From the NCBI RefSeq assembly GCF_012932365.1, contig NZ_JAAIIH010000009.1:1-64000 (forward strand): a stretch of DNA of 64,000 nt. Reading direction: 5' to 3'. The stretch's first letter is position 1, and each line of letters begins with the position of its first letter. Of this stretch, positions 53,414 to 62,636 are shown in pieces. This stretch comes from Bifidobacterium moraviense. GTDB taxonomy: Bacteria > Actinomycetota > Actinomycetes > Actinomycetales > Bifidobacteriaceae. The notes beneath the pieces were generated by a model, which did no database searches, was not told the DNA's origin, and saw only the letters and a program-made list of their open reading frames with translations. The translations under genes and the position numbers were made by a program.

Positions 53414-54739
53414 TCAGGGGATTAGTGCCTTGACCGCCCAGCCATTGCCGTATGGCCCATAGGACAGGGTGCCGCCCATTTTCGCAAGGCGTTGGGAGAG
53501 TCGTTGCAGTCCGGTTCCACCTGTCGGCTTCCCGCTTTGACCGGATGCCTCGCCGGTGGTGTCGTGTCCGGAGACGTGTCCATCGTTGCGGATCGTGATT
53601 GCTGTTCCGCCATCACGGTAATGATTCCAGGAGACGGCAATGCGGGTCAGTCCCGCGCCGTGCCGAAGGGCATTGGTCAGTGCCTCGCGAGTGACGGCGA
53701 AGCATAAATCCGAACGGCGGGGATCCTCGACGCGTCTTCCCGTTTCGGTGAACACGACGATGATTCCGGTTGAGCGTATGTGTTCCAGTACGGGTCTGAT
53801 ATCGTCCCAATCCCGTAAACGAAGGATGTCATCCTGATTCACTGGTTCAAGACCGACCTGTTCCAAAGACGGCTGCGATTCCTCTTCATTGAAGACCTTT
53901 AAGATGCGGCGCGTATCACCCAGACTGTCCTTCGCAATCGATGTGATCTCCGCTAAGACATCGGCCAGTTGCGGGTCGGAATAGCCGCCGTTCCTTATGC
54001 AGTCCTCGCCTCCCTGCGATAACGCGATGATCGAGGTCAATCCATGACCGACGCTGTCATGCAGTTCGTTGGCCATGCGAAGGCGCCGTTCCGTACGATT
54101 CTTCTCCTCCGCCAGTATTGCGGCCTTTCGCCGTGCCTCGGACAGCAGCCTATTCGCCGTTCGCCGTTCCCGCACTATGGACAACAGTGAGGATGCGATG
54201 CCGGCCAAAGCGACGGAATACAGTAACGCCAAATACTGAGGCTGTAGATAGGAGGGATAGATGCATTGCATTGCGATCATGCAGATCATGGCCAGATCGC
54301 ACATGGCCTGGGCATACAGGGGAAGCCGAATGCACAGATAGAGCACCAGGATAAGCGCGACCTGCGTGTATGAGTGCAGGCCAACGCCGAACAGGACGCC
54401 CAGGGAGAGTTCTATGAATTCCAAGGCCAGCAACGCCACGGGGCTTCTGGACCTTAACGTCACGTTTATGGCTCCTAAAACCAGCAGTATGAGGAAGTAC
54501 CATATCCCCGCTCCCTCGTTGAGGAACCGGATAAACGAATATCCTGTGCCGATTGCCATCCGCTCTTTCACATAATCGCGGATCAGCACGCCCATCGTGC
54601 CAACGATGCAGATCAGAGTCGTCGTGAAACGAAGCAGGCGTTCCCCTTTGAGCTGACGAAGCCATAGGATCAATCGATCCCGCGGGGTGACGGCCAGCGT
54701 TTGTCCCCCATCTGATGACTTACCCCGGCGTGAGCCCAT
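53414..54739 (-). CDS. Sensor histidine kinase 2 (NarL/DesK type)
   Basis: The 441-residue kinase has five or six membrane helices in residues 30-200, a coiled segment, the HisKA_3 box MANELHDSVGHGLTSIIALS, N box REALTNALRHG and G box TGGTGLQRLS. It resembles kinase 1 in domain order and motifs. The ATG at 54739 is chosen as start; a GTG at 54766 is in frame. It heads the two-gene signalling operon behind site G. Confidence 0.9.
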   Translation of the reverse strand: MGSRRGKSSDGGQTLAVTPRDRLILWLRQLKGERLLRFTTTLICIVGTMGVLIRDYVKERMAIGTGYSFIRFLNEGAGIWYFLILLVLGAINVTLRSRSPVALLALEFIELSLGVLFGVGLHSYTQVALILVLYLCIRLPLYAQAMCDLAMICMIAMQCIYPSYLQPQYLALLYSVALAGIASSLLSIVRERRTANRLLSEARRKAAILAEEKNRTERRLRMANELHDSVGHGLTSIIALSQGGEDCIRNGGYSDPQLADVLAEITSIAKDSLGDTRRILKVFNEEESQPSLEQVGLEPVNQDDILRLRDWDDIRPVLEHIRSTGIIVVFTETGRRVEDPRRSDLCFAVTREALTNALRHGAGLTRIAVSWNHYRDGGTAITIRNDGHVSGHDTTGEASGQSGKPTGGTGLQRLSQRLAKMGGTLSYGPYGNGWAVKALIP

Positions 54740-54804
54740 AATGAGGCGGTTCCTCGCAACCTGCACCTTACGCCTTCTTCGTTGTCCGAGAATACAGCTC
54801 TCCC

Positions 54805-54868
54805 ATTATCTACGATTCGAGGCTCGCATGTCCATGACCTGGCTCCTGTTTGACATCTACGGATGACA
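54805..54868 (-). promoter_or_regulatory. Promoter and palindrome of the kinase 2 operon (site G)
   Basis: TGACATC-TACG-GATGACA lies at 54851-54868. On the minus strand a -35 TGGACA (54829-54834), an 18-bp spacer and -10 GATAAT (54805-54810) follow. The predicted start is near 54798, so the palindrome is centred at about -61. This is the clearest promoter-operator pair of the regulon. Confidence 0.75.
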
Positions 54869-55252
54869 GTAACTTATCGCGGACTTCCCGCTCCGCTTGC
54901 GGAGAGAATGCTCCAGGCGGGGCTGTTCGACATACTCTCCGCAATCGGCGCGGGAACGCGGCCCCGGGCCATGCGCTACGCGCATGACCGTGTTGCTTGG
55001 CCGCTCGCATGCTCGCGGCGGTGGGCCGCGCGGAATCTGACGAGGGGTTTGCGGCCACCACCAGCATGCCATGCGCTCCGTCTGTGTTCCCTGCGCCGTG
55101 TCCCGCGCCGCTCCCGTGCCTGCGCTGCGACGGCGGACCAGCATGCCGTCTTCGCTACGGCCCGGATCGTCGCGGTCCACGCCTCCGGTCTCTCCGCCTA
55201 CGCGCATGGCAGGCGGGTGGTGTCCGAAATGGAAACCACACGGAAAGGACCG
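54869..55252. other. Gap at the start of the conjugative element
   Basis: GC-rich non-coding stretch with small hairpins (CTCCGC/GCGGAG near 54888-54901; CGCGCATG-type words later). Several open frames cross it but none has a ribosome binding site or family resemblance. It may contain the left boundary of the element. Confidence 0.4.
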
Positions 55253-55876
55253 ATGGACATGAACGACATGGTGGACACCCGCATGGCGGGAACCGGACTG
55301 GCGAAACGCGTACGCGACGGGTTTCTTCAGGACCGGCGTGAACTTGGACCGGCGCAAGCGGCCGACAAGTGGTTCGCGCCCCTGATGGACAGGTGGAACG
55401 GCCTGCTGTCGCGCGACGAGGGCGGCTTCTCCCATGAGGAGCGCGTCACGCTGGCGGTGCTGATGACCGAGTGCCTGAGCATGCGGGACGCGCTGATACT
55501 CGCATCGCTGCGCGAAATGGGCGGCGGCGAACTGCACATGCTGTACGCCCAGCCGCATTCGATGGAATCGGCGGCCGTGGTCATGCGCGAACTGTCACGG
55601 GCGTTCAAGGACGCCGACTACCAGCCGGACACGCGACGCGGGGAACGCGCGACGGCGTTGCTGGAATCGGTGACGGCCGACGCGCCGGACGGATACGAGG
55701 CGCAGCCGATGGCGTCGTGCGCGTACCTGCTGTGGATGGCCGACCGTTCGACCGCCGCCGCGGTGCGCGCGCTCAAGGCCTTGGCCTTGGATGACGACTG
55801 TTCGCTGGCGTCCCTCGTGCTCGCGGCCAGCGAACACGGCATCCGCCCCGCATGGACGGAACGCCGCCGCCACTGA
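55253..55876 (+). CDS. DUF4192-like protein
   Basis: The 207-residue protein's C-terminal part, ASCAYLLWMADRSTAAAVRALKALALDDDCSLASLVL, fits the end of DUF4192 proteins of Actinobacteria, common on their plasmids and integrative elements. The role is unknown. The start at 55253 has GAAAGGA before it; the long upstream open frame is not supported. A strong hairpin follows. Confidence 0.7.
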   Translation: MDMNDMVDTRMAGTGLAKRVRDGFLQDRRELGPAQAADKWFAPLMDRWNGLLSRDEGGFSHEERVTLAVLMTECLSMRDALILASLREMGGGELHMLYAQPHSMESAAVVMRELSRAFKDADYQPDTRRGERATALLESVTADAPDGYEAQPMASCAYLLWMADRSTAAAVRALKALALDDDCSLASLVLAASEHGIRPAWTERRRH

Positions 55877-55898
55877 ACGTCGGCCGCGGATTCAATCC

Positions 55899-55930
55899 GG
55901 TCGGGGCTTCCGACGCCGGAAGCCCCGACC
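55899..55930 (+). terminator. Hairpin between the DUF4192-like and parB-like genes
   Basis: Perfect 13-bp stem (GGTCGGGGCTTCC and complement) with 6-nt loop; a T6 run comes about 18 nt later. It probably ends the first transcript or limits readthrough. Confidence 0.7.
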
Positions 55931-55965
55931 AATCCCAATCATCCGATTTTTTCAAGGAGACAATC

Positions 55966-57525
55966 ATGGAAACCGCAATCATCGAACGTCCCGTAATGAC
56001 CGACGAGAGCATGGACGAATCGAACATCGTCATGCTGGACGTGGGTCTCATCGACCCGAACCCCGCGAACCCGCGCCGTGACGTGGGCGACGTGTCGGAA
56101 CTCGCGGATTCGATACGCGCGCAGGGCATCCGGCAGAACCTGCTCGTCACTCCCACGCCGCGGGGACGCTACCTGCTCGTCATCGGGCATCGTCGCCTCG
56201 CCGCCGCCAAACTCGCCGGATTGAGCCGGGTGCCCGCCGTGGTGGCCGATTTGTCGGAACGGGAGCAACGCGAGCTCATGCTCGTGGAGAACAGCCAGCG
56301 CGCCGACCTGACCGTCATCGAGGAGGCCGACGGCTATCAGGGGCTTCTCGATTTGGGCGTGGGCGTGGACGAGGCGGCGCAACGTACCGGCCGTTCCGTG
56401 TCATTGGTGCGCCGACGCCTGAAGATAGCCGCCATCGGCGAGAACGCGCGAAGCAAGGCCGGAACCGCCCAGCTGAGCATCGACGACTGGGAAACCATCG
56501 CCGACTTCGACCGGTATCCGGACCTTCAGGAACGGCTCGCCGAGGCGGCGGGCGGCAAGAACTGGAACATGGCCGTCAAGCACGCCCGGCAGGAGCGGAC
56601 ATGGCGCGAATGGCTCGACACGGCGAGAGCCGAATTGGAACGCATGGGCATCGACGCGGCCGACGAACAACCGAACACGGACGGCTGGTATGACTCGCCG
56701 AAGGGATTGCGACGCACCACGATGCTGACCACGGGCGACATCGCCAAGGCCATCGACGCATGGCGCGACTCCCATGACGGTGCCACGCCCGTCGTGGGGG
56801 TGCGGGCCGAAGGCGCGTCATGGGCGCGCGGCATCGTCCTGTACGAGACCGTGGACGAGGAGGCGGAGACCGCGGCCCGCGAGGCGCGGGAGGCGCGTTG
56901 GCGAGAGGAACGGGAACGCGAGGAACGCGAGACGGCACCGGCCAAGGAGTTCGCGCGGGCAAGCCGTGATTTGCGCATCGCGTTCGTGACGCATCTCATG
57001 GAACTGAAATCCCAGCCGAAAGGCATCGGCAGGGCCGTCGCCCTGCTGTCCGCGAGATTCGCGCTCGATGCGCTCACCGAGGGATTCGACCAATGGGACA
57101 GTCACGCCGAAGACGTCTGGGGGCAAATCACCGGCATCGACACGACGGGCGACGGCGCCGATGCCGAGGAGCCGGAGAGCGAGGCCGAAGACCCGTTACG
57201 CGCGTCCGTCACCGCGATGATTGCCGGCGACCCGCAACGGGCCGCGTTCGGACTGCTCTACGCGTTGGCCGAGGAACGCGTCAGCTGGGAAACGTGGCGC
57301 GGCGCGGCGACCATCGCGGAACACGCCGCGCCACTGTACGAGGCTTTGGAAACGCTCGGCTACCGCACCTCGGACACGGAGACCGAAGCCCTCAACGGCT
57401 CCCTCGCGCCAATCGATGACGACGACAATGGCGGGGATGCCGGCATAGGGCAGGACGGCGAACCGGACGACGACGGGACGTCGCAGACCGACGACGCATC
57501 CGGCGAACCGGAAGACGCCGAATAG
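55966..57525 (+). CDS. ParB/KorB-like DNA-binding protein
   Basis: The 519-residue protein has a ParB/Srx domain at residues 20-115 (IDPNPANPRRD, IRQNLLVTPTPRGRYLLVIGHRRLAAAKLAG, ENSQRADLTVIEEADGY) and a following HTH (VDEAAQRTGRSVSLVRRRLKIA). The rest is a long region with a charged coiled coil and an acidic tail. It could act in partitioning of the element or as a global regulator of transfer genes. No parA is visible next to it. AAGGAG lies eight bases before the ATG. Confidence 0.88.
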   Translation: METAIIERPVMTDESMDESNIVMLDVGLIDPNPANPRRDVGDVSELADSIRAQGIRQNLLVTPTPRGRYLLVIGHRRLAAAKLAGLSRVPAVVADLSEREQRELMLVENSQRADLTVIEEADGYQGLLDLGVGVDEAAQRTGRSVSLVRRRLKIAAIGENARSKAGTAQLSIDDWETIADFDRYPDLQERLAEAAGGKNWNMAVKHARQERTWREWLDTARAELERMGIDAADEQPNTDGWYDSPKGLRRTTMLTTGDIAKAIDAWRDSHDGATPVVGVRAEGASWARGIVLYETVDEEAETAAREAREARWREEREREERETAPAKEFARASRDLRIAFVTHLMELKSQPKGIGRAVALLSARFALDALTEGFDQWDSHAEDVWGQITGIDTTGDGADAEEPESEAEDPLRASVTAMIAGDPQRAAFGLLYALAEERVSWETWRGAATIAEHAAPLYEALETLGYRTSDTETEALNGSLAPIDDDDNGGDAGIGQDGEPDDDGTSQTDDASGEPEDAE

Positions 57526-57530
57526 ACGAC

Positions 57531-57568
57531 GGACTGGGCGGAACCGGAATACGGGTTCCGCCCAGTCC
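57531..57568 (+). terminator. Terminator-like hairpin after parB-like gene
   Basis: 15-bp stem (GGACTGGGCGGAACC and complement) starting 5 bp after the stop codon. No strong T-tract follows. Confidence 0.7.
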
Positions 57569-57640
57569 GGGCGCGGACGGCGAAACGTGACGGCGCATGC
57601 GCGCCCGCACCTGCCGGAGCCAAGCGGCGGCGGGTGACGC

Positions 57641-57973
57641 TCAGCCGTGGCGGGCGGAGCGTCGTCGGAGCCGCGCGTCGCACCAATCCATGAGCATGCT
57701 CGCAAGCACGGCCGTGAGGAACGCGGCGACGATTAACGTGAAAGAGCCGTCCAATGCCGGAGCGTCCGAGCCGGCGAGGAAATGCATGAGCAGGAACGCC
57801 AGCATGAGCAATCCCGACAGCATGGCGAACGCCGTGAACACGGAATTCGCGAGGAACACCACGAGCCGCAACGGGTGCGCGAGCAGGGCAAGGCACGAGG
57901 CCACGCCCCGCATCAGCGTGCGTATCACGCCCGTCGCCAGCGACAGGCCAAGCATCACCAGCAGCATCGGCAT
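57641..57973 (-). CDS. Small membrane protein of the element
   Basis: The 110-residue protein has about three hydrophobic segments (PMLLVMLGLSLATGVI, LRLVVFLANSVFTAFAMLSG, FTLIVAAFLTAVLASM) and an Arg-rich C-terminal tail. The start at 57973 has GGAGGTGACGG. It is on the opposite strand to the transfer genes. Function not recognised. Confidence 0.65.
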   Translation of the reverse strand: MPMLLVMLGLSLATGVIRTLMRGVASCLALLAHPLRLVVFLANSVFTAFAMLSGLLMLAFLLMHFLAGSDAPALDGSFTLIVAAFLTAVLASMLMDWCDARLRRRSARHG

Positions 57974-58001
57974 CGCCGTCACCTCCCGTATGTCGCCAAT
58001 G

Positions 58002-58508
58002 TCATCCAGCGTAGCCGCCAGGACGCGGGAAACCGAATCGCAACCCCTCCGGGTCCAATCCAATCGAACCGGACGTGTCAGCATCCATGGCATCAGCCGC
58101 ATTCTCCGTTGCGGCGTTGTCCTTCGTCAGGGCAGTCTCCGGCGCATCGGCGGCGGATGCCGGTCGGCCGCCGGATTCGACGGCCGAATCCGCGCCATCA
58201 TGGATTTCGCCATGGCTATCGGCGGGATTGGCATGTCCGTAGTCGGGCGTGACGGCATGGAACGCCATGCCCGTCTCCCTCGGCTCCATCCTGAGCGTGC
58301 GCACAAGCTGGGCGCGCGGCATGTGATGGTCGTCGCAGAACGACTGGGCGGCGTCGCGGAATCGTTCCGCGGCCCAGCGCATGTCGTCCAGCAGGATGCC
58401 CAAACGCGACAGTTCGCCGCGTTTGCGCCGAAGCGCCTCCAACTCGGCATCCAATGCGTTGTCGGCGATGGCGCGCATCGCCCGGTTGCGTTCCCTCGGC
58501 TTCGCCAT
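58002..58508 (-). CDS. Hypothetical protein with coiled-coil N terminus
   Basis: The 168-residue protein has a basic, helical first half (MAKPRERNRAMRAIADNAL..., RKRGELSRLGILLDDMRWAAERF) and an acidic, low-complexity second half. GAGGAG precedes the ATG. It is divergent from mobC across the candidate oriT, so it may be a relaxosome accessory or regulator; that is only positional. The stop is 28 bp from the next gene on the same strand. Confidence 0.65.
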   Translation of the reverse strand: MAKPRERNRAMRAIADNALDAELEALRRKRGELSRLGILLDDMRWAAERFRDAAQSFCDDHHMPRAQLVRTLRMEPRETGMAFHAVTPDYGHANPADSHGEIHDGADSAVESGGRPASAADAPETALTKDNAATENAADAMDADTSGSIGLDPEGLRFGFPRPGGYAG

Positions 58509-58689
58509 GACGGTCTCCTCACGGTGATTGTTCTTCGTTGCCCCGCATCGTAGAACGACGCCGGCCATGATGCCGGCGGACACGAAAACGGAACCGGCAC
58601 CGGCATGCGAAACGTGACATGGAGTCCGCCGCGCATGGCGTGGCACGAAGGTGAAACTGACCGGTGCCGCAACCATCCCTCCCCGGAGG

Positions 58690-58790
58690 GGCGGTTGGTG
58701 TGCAGCAAGCATCGCCGGTGTACGTACACCGGCGCGGCCCCGCGAAGCTCGGGGCCGATCGCGGGACACCCGTGGAACCCGATATGAGGA
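58690..58790 (+). other. Candidate origin of transfer (oriT)
   Basis: A perfect 22-bp palindrome (CGCCGGTGTAC and complement, 58713-58734) is followed at once by a CGGCCCC/GGGGCCG hairpin (58734-58757). Both lie within 90 bp upstream of mobC and the relaxase gene. Such paired inverted repeats directly before mobC are typical of oriT. The nick site cannot be told. Confidence 0.5.
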
Positions 58791-58797
58791 GGCGCCG

Positions 58798-59202
58798 ATG
58801 GGCTGGAAAGGCAACCGTTCCAGGACGATCCGCAAGACGGTCACGTTCAGCGAGGAGGAATGGCGGTGGGTGGCGGACTCGCTCAAAGTGGAGAACCGTC
58901 AGCGTATCCAAGCCGGGCTCAGGCCCGTGGGATGGATGGCGTTCGCCCGCAACCGGATCAGATGCGCCCACCGCGTCAACATCACCGTGCCCGCGAACCT
59001 GCATGACGTGAGCGCCCAACTGGCGAGGATCGGCAACAACGTCAACCAGATCGCCCGTCACGCGAACACCACGCGGGAGACGGACCTGGCCATGCTCTCG
59101 CGCGTGTTCGACGAGCTGCGCCAGGCGGAACGACTGGTCGCGGGCCTGAGCATCCGGGTGGAGACCGACGTCGACCCCAAAGGGGTGCCCGAATGGCTGT
59201 AG
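58798..59202 (+). CDS. mobC: MobC-like relaxosome protein
   Basis: The 134-residue protein has a ribbon-helix-helix-like N-terminal half (RKTVTFSEEEWRWVADSL) and the MobC motif LARIGNNVNQIARHAN. It binds near oriT and helps the relaxase melt DNA. GAGGAGG precedes the ATG. The stop overlaps the relaxase start by 10 bp. Confidence 0.9.
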   Translation: MGWKGNRSRTIRKTVTFSEEEWRWVADSLKVENRQRIQAGLRPVGWMAFARNRIRCAHRVNITVPANLHDVSAQLARIGNNVNQIARHANTTRETDLAMLSRVFDELRQAERLVAGLSIRVETDVDPKGVPEWL

Positions 59203-60644
59203 TCAAGATCGGCAAGATCAAAAGCACGCTCGCCCGCAGCATCGCCTACGTGACGAACCCGGCCAAGACCGACGGCTACCGGTGGGCCTCGACCACCGTC
59301 GGCGATGACATCACGGACGCCGAGTCCATCGCCCGCGGCTTCGAACGTGCGTTGGACGCCACGAAAGGCGGCTCACGCCGACGGGGCGCCGTGTTGGCGC
59401 TGCACGTGATCCAATCGTTCGATCCCACCGACCAGGTCACGCCCCGATTGGCGCATCTGATCGGGGAACGGTTCGTCCGGGAGATCACCGGAGGCACGCA
59501 CGACTACGTGATCGCCACCCACACCGACAGGTCCCACATGCACAACCACATCCTCATCTGCCCGGCAGACCGGATTACGGGCAAGGCCCTGCGTCTGCGG
59601 AAAGGGACTTTGGGCGAATGGCGGAAGATCAGCGACCGGCTGTGCCGCGAATACGGGCTGCACATCCTCATGCCGGAACAGTCCGGGCGCGTGGCCCCGT
59701 CGATCGGGGAACTCCACCTGAGCGCCAGAGGCGGCAACCTCAAGGACCGGCTGCGCACCAGCATCGACACGGCCTGCATGAACGCCCATGACTTCGCGGG
59801 ATTCCGCCGCGAACTCGCGACGCTCGGCGTCAACGCGACCGTTCGCGGCGGACGCATCACCTACACGTCATGCGGGCAGACCCGCGGAATCCGAGACCGG
59901 CGACTGGGCGTGGCGTACAACATGCTCGCCGTCATGGGCAAGATCCACCGGCGCACGCTCAGCGAGATCATCTTCCATGAGGCCATGATCACCCGTCGGA
60001 CGGATACGGCGGTGACCGTGCGGGTGCCCGGCACGCACGGACGCCTGCACCTGGCAATACCGTGCGACCGGCTCGTGCGCGACGGAAGGATCTGGCACGC
60101 CTACCTGTCCGACGACGTCAGACAGGTGCTCACCGACGGGAACGGCGGCTATGTGCGGTCAACGGACTGCGAGAGCCTGTACGCATGGTTCGCACGGCCC
60201 GCGCTGCGACTTGAGGACTACTGTCGGCAACGGTTCGACGGCCGGGACATGACCGGCGTGAACGGGCGCGCGCTGCGTCAGGCGATCGCCTGCGACCGGC
60301 TCGCCGACAGCCTGCGCGAGCTCAATGTGCTCGCCCAAGTCATTGATGAGGGCGACGGCCGATTGGCGACGCTCGGCCGACTCACCGACTCCGTCGAACG
60401 CAACGCGAAGCACATGCGCGCCCTGATCGCGCTCATCGCCGACAACCACGATCAGGGAGCCGACGCCACGGGACTGGAAGCCCAGCTCGCCATCGAGGAG
60501 CAGGAGACCCGCAACCTGGCTTCCGACGCCCTCGCCCTGCGCCGGCTCATCGCCCGCACCGCGCCAGCCTCCGAACGCTCCGACGGCGCACGGCGCGCGC
60601 AACGCCGCGATGACGGGCATCGTGTCCGCCGCAGGAACCGGTGA
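59193..60644 (+). CDS. MobA/VirD2-family relaxase
   Basis: The 483-residue relaxase has the likely catalytic Tyr in RSIAYVTNPAKT near residue 19 and the three-His metal motif in HTDRSHMHNHIL near residue 110. A C-terminal region with charged helices follows. It nicks oriT and leads the DNA strand into the recipient. With MobC it makes the element mobilizable; a DUF3801/PcfB-like partner follows, suggesting a larger conjugation operon beyond the right edge. Confidence 0.92.
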   Translation: MAVVKIGKIKSTLARSIAYVTNPAKTDGYRWASTTVGDDITDAESIARGFERALDATKGGSRRRGAVLALHVIQSFDPTDQVTPRLAHLIGERFVREITGGTHDYVIATHTDRSHMHNHILICPADRITGKALRLRKGTLGEWRKISDRLCREYGLHILMPEQSGRVAPSIGELHLSARGGNLKDRLRTSIDTACMNAHDFAGFRRELATLGVNATVRGGRITYTSCGQTRGIRDRRLGVAYNMLAVMGKIHRRTLSEIIFHEAMITRRTDTAVTVRVPGTHGRLHLAIPCDRLVRDGRIWHAYLSDDVRQVLTDGNGGYVRSTDCESLYAWFARPALRLEDYCRQRFDGRDMTGVNGRALRQAIACDRLADSLRELNVLAQVIDEGDGRLATLGRLTDSVERNAKHMRALIALIADNHDQGADATGLEAQLAIEEQETRNLASDALALRRLIARTAPASERSDGARRAQRRDDGHRVRRRNR

Positions 60645-60695
60645 GCCGGCGGAAGCTGGAACGCAACGAACCACGACGGATGACGGGAGAATCCC

Positions 60696-61598
60696 ATGGC
60701 GGCCGAGGACCAGGCACAGGAACTCATGATGCGCGTCAGCGAGCAAGGCACACGCGTCATCATCGACGTGACCAAATACGGGCTCGACAAGGCGCTGCAC
60801 CTGCTTGGCATCGGCGTGCACGCCACCGGCGAGACACTGCGGCGCATCAGGACCACCGGCAAGGTGGACGGCAAAACCCTGCATCGCACCGGCGAGCCGA
60901 TCAACGTGCAGGAAGTCACCGGACGATACGCCCGGCAGCTCGAACACGACCTGAAAAAGGCCGGCATCACCTTCCACATCGAGCACGACCGCGACACCGG
61001 CCGCACCTTCCTCCACTTCCAAGGCAGGGACGCCGACGAGGTCAACCACGTCGTCTCGCGCATCGTCGAGCGCCTCAACCGGGAACTCGCCCAACAGGAG
61101 ACCGCCACGATTCCCGAACCCGGTGGCGCCGACCACGCGCAGCCGTCCATGGAGACGACGCCGATGCCGGAACGGGAGGAGCCGAACCCGTTCCTCGAAC
61201 CATCCGACGACGCGCTGCGCCTCGCCTTCGACGCCGAATCGCCATCGAACGGCCGGTTCGACTTCCGCACGGTGCCCTGGGACCGTGACGCCGCGATCAT
61301 CACCGACCAGCTCGACCGGCTCCACATACCCCACCACACGCAACGGGTCGCCGACGACACGGTGCGCTTCACCTACCCGGCCGGCCAGGCCAGACGTATC
61401 GCCGACGCGATCGAATCCCTGACCGCACGCTCGCGGGGCCTGGACTGGAGCCGCATGGACATCCCCGCCCCGGACGGCGGCGTGCGACGCCCCAAAACCA
61501 AACAACAGACCCTGAACGACATCCGCAAGCGGGCCGGCAAACGCATCGAAGGCCAACGCCGCACCGCGCCCTCGAAACAACGCACCCGCACCCGGTGA
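60696..61598 (+). CDS. PcfB/DUF3801-like conjugation protein
   Basis: The 300-residue protein's N-terminal half (QELMMRVSEQGTRVIIDVTKYGLDKALHLL..., EVTGRYARQLEHDLKKAGITFHIEHD) fits the DUF3801/PcfB family, which links the relaxosome with the VirD4-type coupling protein. The middle is Pro/Glu-rich. A second alpha/beta segment (FDFRTVPWDRDAAIITDQLDRLHIPHH) may be a degenerate repeat of the first. It lies 51 bp after the relaxase. Confidence 0.75.
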   Translation: MAAEDQAQELMMRVSEQGTRVIIDVTKYGLDKALHLLGIGVHATGETLRRIRTTGKVDGKTLHRTGEPINVQEVTGRYARQLEHDLKKAGITFHIEHDRDTGRTFLHFQGRDADEVNHVVSRIVERLNRELAQQETATIPEPGGADHAQPSMETTPMPEREEPNPFLEPSDDALRLAFDAESPSNGRFDFRTVPWDRDAAIITDQLDRLHIPHHTQRVADDTVRFTYPAGQARRIADAIESLTARSRGLDWSRMDIPAPDGGVRRPKTKQQTLNDIRKRAGKRIEGQRRTAPSKQRTRTR

Positions 61599-61637
61599 AC
61601 GGATGCGCGACGACCATGACCGGAAAGGAGCATCGCC

Positions 61638-62636
61638 ATGCCCGAGCTTTCAGCCAACGCGCGTTGGCTCATGGACAACCTCATCGACAACGACCGGCAG
61701 GCCCTGGCGGACATCGCACGACGCGGCGAGCAATACGCGGCCGCCGGCATGCCGCAGGACAACCGGCTGGACCAGGTCGCCCGCATGGTCGTCGATGACG
61801 CCATCCGACGCCACAACCAGGCATGGCCCGACGCCGCGATCGGCTTCCCCGCGCCGGACCTCGACCAGGCCTCCGACGAGATCGCCCAACGCATCCGCAC
61901 GCAGGCCGCACGATCATGGAACACGCCCGACGCCATGCAGACGCCGACGCAATGGCAGCCCGAACATCCCGGGAACACGCATACCCCGGCCCCGGAGCCA
62001 AAGCAGGACGGGACGGCCGTCGGCCGTCCCGGCGGCGAGCAGCCGACGCAACCCGCGGCCGGCGGAAGAACAAAGGAGATCTGGCCGCGCGTGAACTTCC
62101 CCAACAGCTACGTGCACCTGTACCGGATGACCTCCAAGGACGGGCGCACGTTCGACAAGATGCGCGTGGCGATACCGCAAGGCACCAGCATCCGCGGCGT
62201 GGACCTGACCGGATGGCAGCTCGACCGCTTCCTGACCGACCATGCACGGGACGCCAAACTGAACGGGCGCGACGTGACCGTCAGCTTCAAACCCGGCGAA
62301 CCGGTGGAACTGTGGCGCGGCAAAGGCGAACAACGCGAGACCATGCGCATCGACGACGCATGGCAGCTGTGCCGCGCCGTCAAAGCGCAACGCATGGCCT
62401 ACGCGAGGCAACACGCCGAAAACAAACCGGTCACCGCCACCGGCACCCGAACCGGCGAGGAACCGCCAGCAGCAGCACCCGGCCCGGAGAACCCCGAACA
62501 GGCGGCCGCGCAATCCCAGACGGCCGGCAAGAGCCGGACGCTCGACGCCATCAAGGACAGGGCCAAACGCCGTGCACAGACACCATCCACCACGCCGGCA
62601 AGAACGCAGGCGCAAACACAGACAAGGAGCCGATGA
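61638..62636 (+). CDS. Conjugative-element protein of unknown function
   Basis: The 332-residue protein has a helical N-terminal part, a Pro/Gln/Thr-rich linker (about 100-145), and a conserved-looking domain at about 150-250 (VNFPNSYVHLYRMTSKDGRTF...). The tail is basic and ends RTQAQTQTRSR, like that of the preceding protein (KRAGKRIEG...). The shared tail suggests both bind the same partner or DNA. AAAGGAG precedes the ATG. I do not recognise the domain, though it resembles proteins found next to ArdA genes on actinobacterial elements. Confidence 0.65.
   Translation: MPELSANARWLMDNLIDNDRQALADIARRGEQYAAAGMPQDNRLDQVARMVVDDAIRRHNQAWPDAAIGFPAPDLDQASDEIAQRIRTQAARSWNTPDAMQTPTQWQPEHPGNTHTPAPEPKQDGTAVGRPGGEQPTQPAAGGRTKEIWPRVNFPNSYVHLYRMTSKDGRTFDKMRVAIPQGTSIRGVDLTGWQLDRFLTDHARDAKLNGRDVTVSFKPGEPVELWRGKGEQRETMRIDDAWQLCRAVKAQRMAYARQHAENKPVTATGTRTGEEPPAAAPGPENPEQAAAQSQTAGKSRTLDAIKDRAKRRAQTPSTTPARTQAQTQTRSR

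Noticed and set aside
54863-55252. N-terminal extension of the DUF4192-like protein
   Set aside because: The upstream in-frame part is Arg/Pro-rich without family likeness, and the good ribosome binding site is at 55253.
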